Assembly: GCA_023459215.1 (NCBI GenBank) | Contig: JAEWVF010000028.1 | Location: forward strand, 1-47,022 | Reading direction: 5' to 3' | DNA from: Chloroflexota bacterium | GTDB taxonomy: Bacteria; Chloroflexota; Anaerolineae; Anaerolineales; Villigracilaceae | DNA: 47,022 bases | Shown here: positions 46,007 to 47,022 of the stretch, in pieces | Numbering within the stretch: the stretch's first letter is position 1 | Layout of the letters: each line of letters opens with the position of its first letter | The notes under the pieces: model-generated | What the model was told of the DNA's origin: nothing | Seen by the model: only the letters and a program-made list of their open reading frames with translations | Databases searched by the model: none | Made by a program: the position numbers and the translations under genes

Positions 46007-46485
46007 TTATGCGTATGGCTCGCTCGGCGGTTTGATACCCATCATAACCAGGTAGATGCCCATAGAAACCGTAACATAGAAGGCCAAAGAAATATTATAG
46101 ATAACAATTGCCGCAAAAAAAGGGGCTGAAATCTCTACAAAAAAGATGAACGGCAAAAGCATTACTATCGCTAAAACCAGAGAACTGGCCATCAAAAGAG
46201 AAAAGCGGCTGTGCAAGCGCACTCCCTGTAAAGGGTCAGGAAGATGCCGAGCAGTAAAACGATAGTAAAAACCCCCCATAAATCTTCAATAACCCGGCCG
46301 GCTGTCTCAGGATCAACAATTGCATAAAAAGACATCAGGCCAGGAAAAAGCAATACCAGCAAGGTTTGCCGCCAGTTATGCATAAAATGTTTGCTGGCAG
46401 CGTCAAGCATGGCCTTCGCCGTCTCATAAATATGTTCGCGCTGGTCGCGGTCAAGTGAGTTGTAGTGCCTGCGCCATTCATCCAT
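46007..46485 (-). pseudogene. membrane protein gene, apparently frameshifted
   Basis: Two overlapping frames look like parts of one protein. The first (from ATG 46485, Met-Asp-Glu-Trp-Arg-Arg) has a helical soluble part and two membrane segments and stops at 46192. The second, open from ATG 46279 to 46007, carries two further membrane segments. Where they overlap, the first degenerates to a Cys/Ala-rich tail after Leu-Gly-Ile-Phe-Leu-Thr-Leu. A G6T5 run lies near 46268-46280. A frameshift mutation, sequencing error, programmed shift or two separate overlapping genes are all possible. No family recognised. Confidence 0.5.
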
Positions 46486-46627
46486 TTGTAAGGTACAGCT
46501 CCTCTGCAATGAAGATATTGATGAGACAATAATATCGAATTTCAAAGGGCAATTCAAGGGGAAGCCAGATTATTCTTTCCGGTTTTCACTCATTACCACA
46601 ACAGCAACACCGATAGCCAAACCAATT

Positions 46628-47022
46628 TCAGTAAATCACAGATTGAGGTGAATAGGCTGTAGGAATAGCAGAAATTGTGCCGTAAATCTTTTCGATGGAA
46701 CGAATTAAGAGCCTGGAGAAGCGGTGCAGTCGGAAGAGTGTTTCATTGGCTCGGCGAGGGCCAGTGGATTGCAAGCGAGCGAATTCCCAGCGTAGGAAGA
46801 CCCAAACATTGGTCAAAATCAATCCCAGACTCAACAAGAAAAATCGTAAGGCTGGGTTACGCGAGGTGGTTGTGGCGCGCAAGCGACGCAGGATGCGATA
46901 GCTGCATTCGATGCCAAAGCGGCGACGATATTCATCGAAGACTTTGTCAGCGGACCAATCGAGCAAAATAACGATAAAAGCCAACCATTTGCGACGTTTT
47001 TTGCCGGTCTTATCGGGAACCA
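46628..47022 (-). mobile_element. IS4-superfamily (ISH3-like) transposase, C-terminal part
   Basis: The reading frame enters from the right edge and ends at 46628, at least 130 residues. It contains Tyr-Arg-Arg-Arg-Phe-Gly-Ile-Glu-Cys-Ser-Tyr-Arg-Ile-Leu-Arg, fitting the Y(2)R(3)E(6)K/R catalytic motif of DDE transposases of the IS4 superfamily, with the catalytic Glu in Phe-Gly-Ile-Glu. The N-terminal DD residues are outside the window. Upstream codons (Pro-Asp-Lys-Thr-Gly-Lys-Lys-Arg-Arg-Lys) continue to the edge. The left IS end should lie within 46560-46627 but no terminal repeat can be defined from one side. Confidence 0.8.

Noticed and set aside
1..47022. tRNA, rRNA or tmRNA genes
   Set aside because: No cloverleaf, CCA end with T-loop signature, or rRNA-like block was seen on either strand.

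Overview
The window reads as chromosomal DNA of a GC-rich bacterium, most likely a Chloroflexota (Anaerolineae-type) organism. That placement is an inference. It rests on the gene styles (Thr/Pro-rich SH3 lipoprotein, CHAT-TPR protein, DUF438/hemerythrin-PAS protein, multi-PAS hybrid kinase), on many short dispersed repeats lying inside coding sequence, and on several apparently leaderless promoters. No rRNA, tRNA or CRISPR array was recognised.

Layout. 1-1548: copper handling. Two PCu(A)C lipoprotein chaperone genes (the first cut by the window edge) lie beside a divergent regulator that joins a DeoR-type HTH to a NosL-like metal domain; three 10-bp iterons sit between them. A 40-bp remnant of the neighbouring hexosaminidase tail between the two chaperones points to an old tandem duplication. 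1553-3025: GH20 hexosaminidase behind a LacI/cre-type operator. 3288-7204: molybdoenzyme operon (catalytic subunit plus a fused FeS/membrane anchor) carrying several kinds of dispersed repeat in frame; a broken duplicate of its 5' end follows to about 7412. 7529-10974: an AT-rich accessory island with a diadenylate-cyclase-domain protein and two toxin-antitoxin modules (RelE/ParE type and BrnT/BrnA type) bracketed by copies of a roughly 90-bp repeat. 11076-15000: MBL hydrolase, APH-type kinase, PilZ protein and a diguanylate cyclase.

15151-17929: ABC-2 exporter operon. 17994-20793: AraC-type regulator divergent from a membrane-protein/flavodoxin operon. 20848-23592: membrane protein and a LytM lipoprotein. 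23745-25431: TetR regulator, glutathione peroxidase and a peroxiredoxin-like gene whose reading frame holds a UGA exactly where the catalytic cysteine is expected, followed by a SECIS-like hairpin; I read it as a selenoprotein. 25578-27341: DUF438/hemerythrin/PAS protein and a DUF1858-DUF2249 protein behind a perfect CRP-type site. 27477-31809: two GNAT acetyltransferases, a membrane protein, a CPA2 antiporter and a DinB-like protein. 32003-35943: CHAT-TM-TolB-like-TPR protein and an SH3 lipoprotein. 36260-45545: signalling block with an HD-GYP regulator, a hybrid kinase with about 11 PAS domains, and a divergent REC-kinase/NarL pair. 45575-47022: an unknown gene, a frameshifted membrane gene and a partial transposase.

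Themes. Redox and metal stress (copper chaperones, Gpx, the selenoprotein, molybdoenzyme, hemerythrin) and nucleotide signalling (c-di-GMP synthesis, binding and hydrolysis, and probably c-di-AMP) dominate. The strongest candidates for something undescribed are the selenoprotein in a TetR regulon, the HTH-NosL copper regulator, the diadenylate-cyclase protein in an AT-rich island, and the repeat-bracketed toxin-antitoxin modules.
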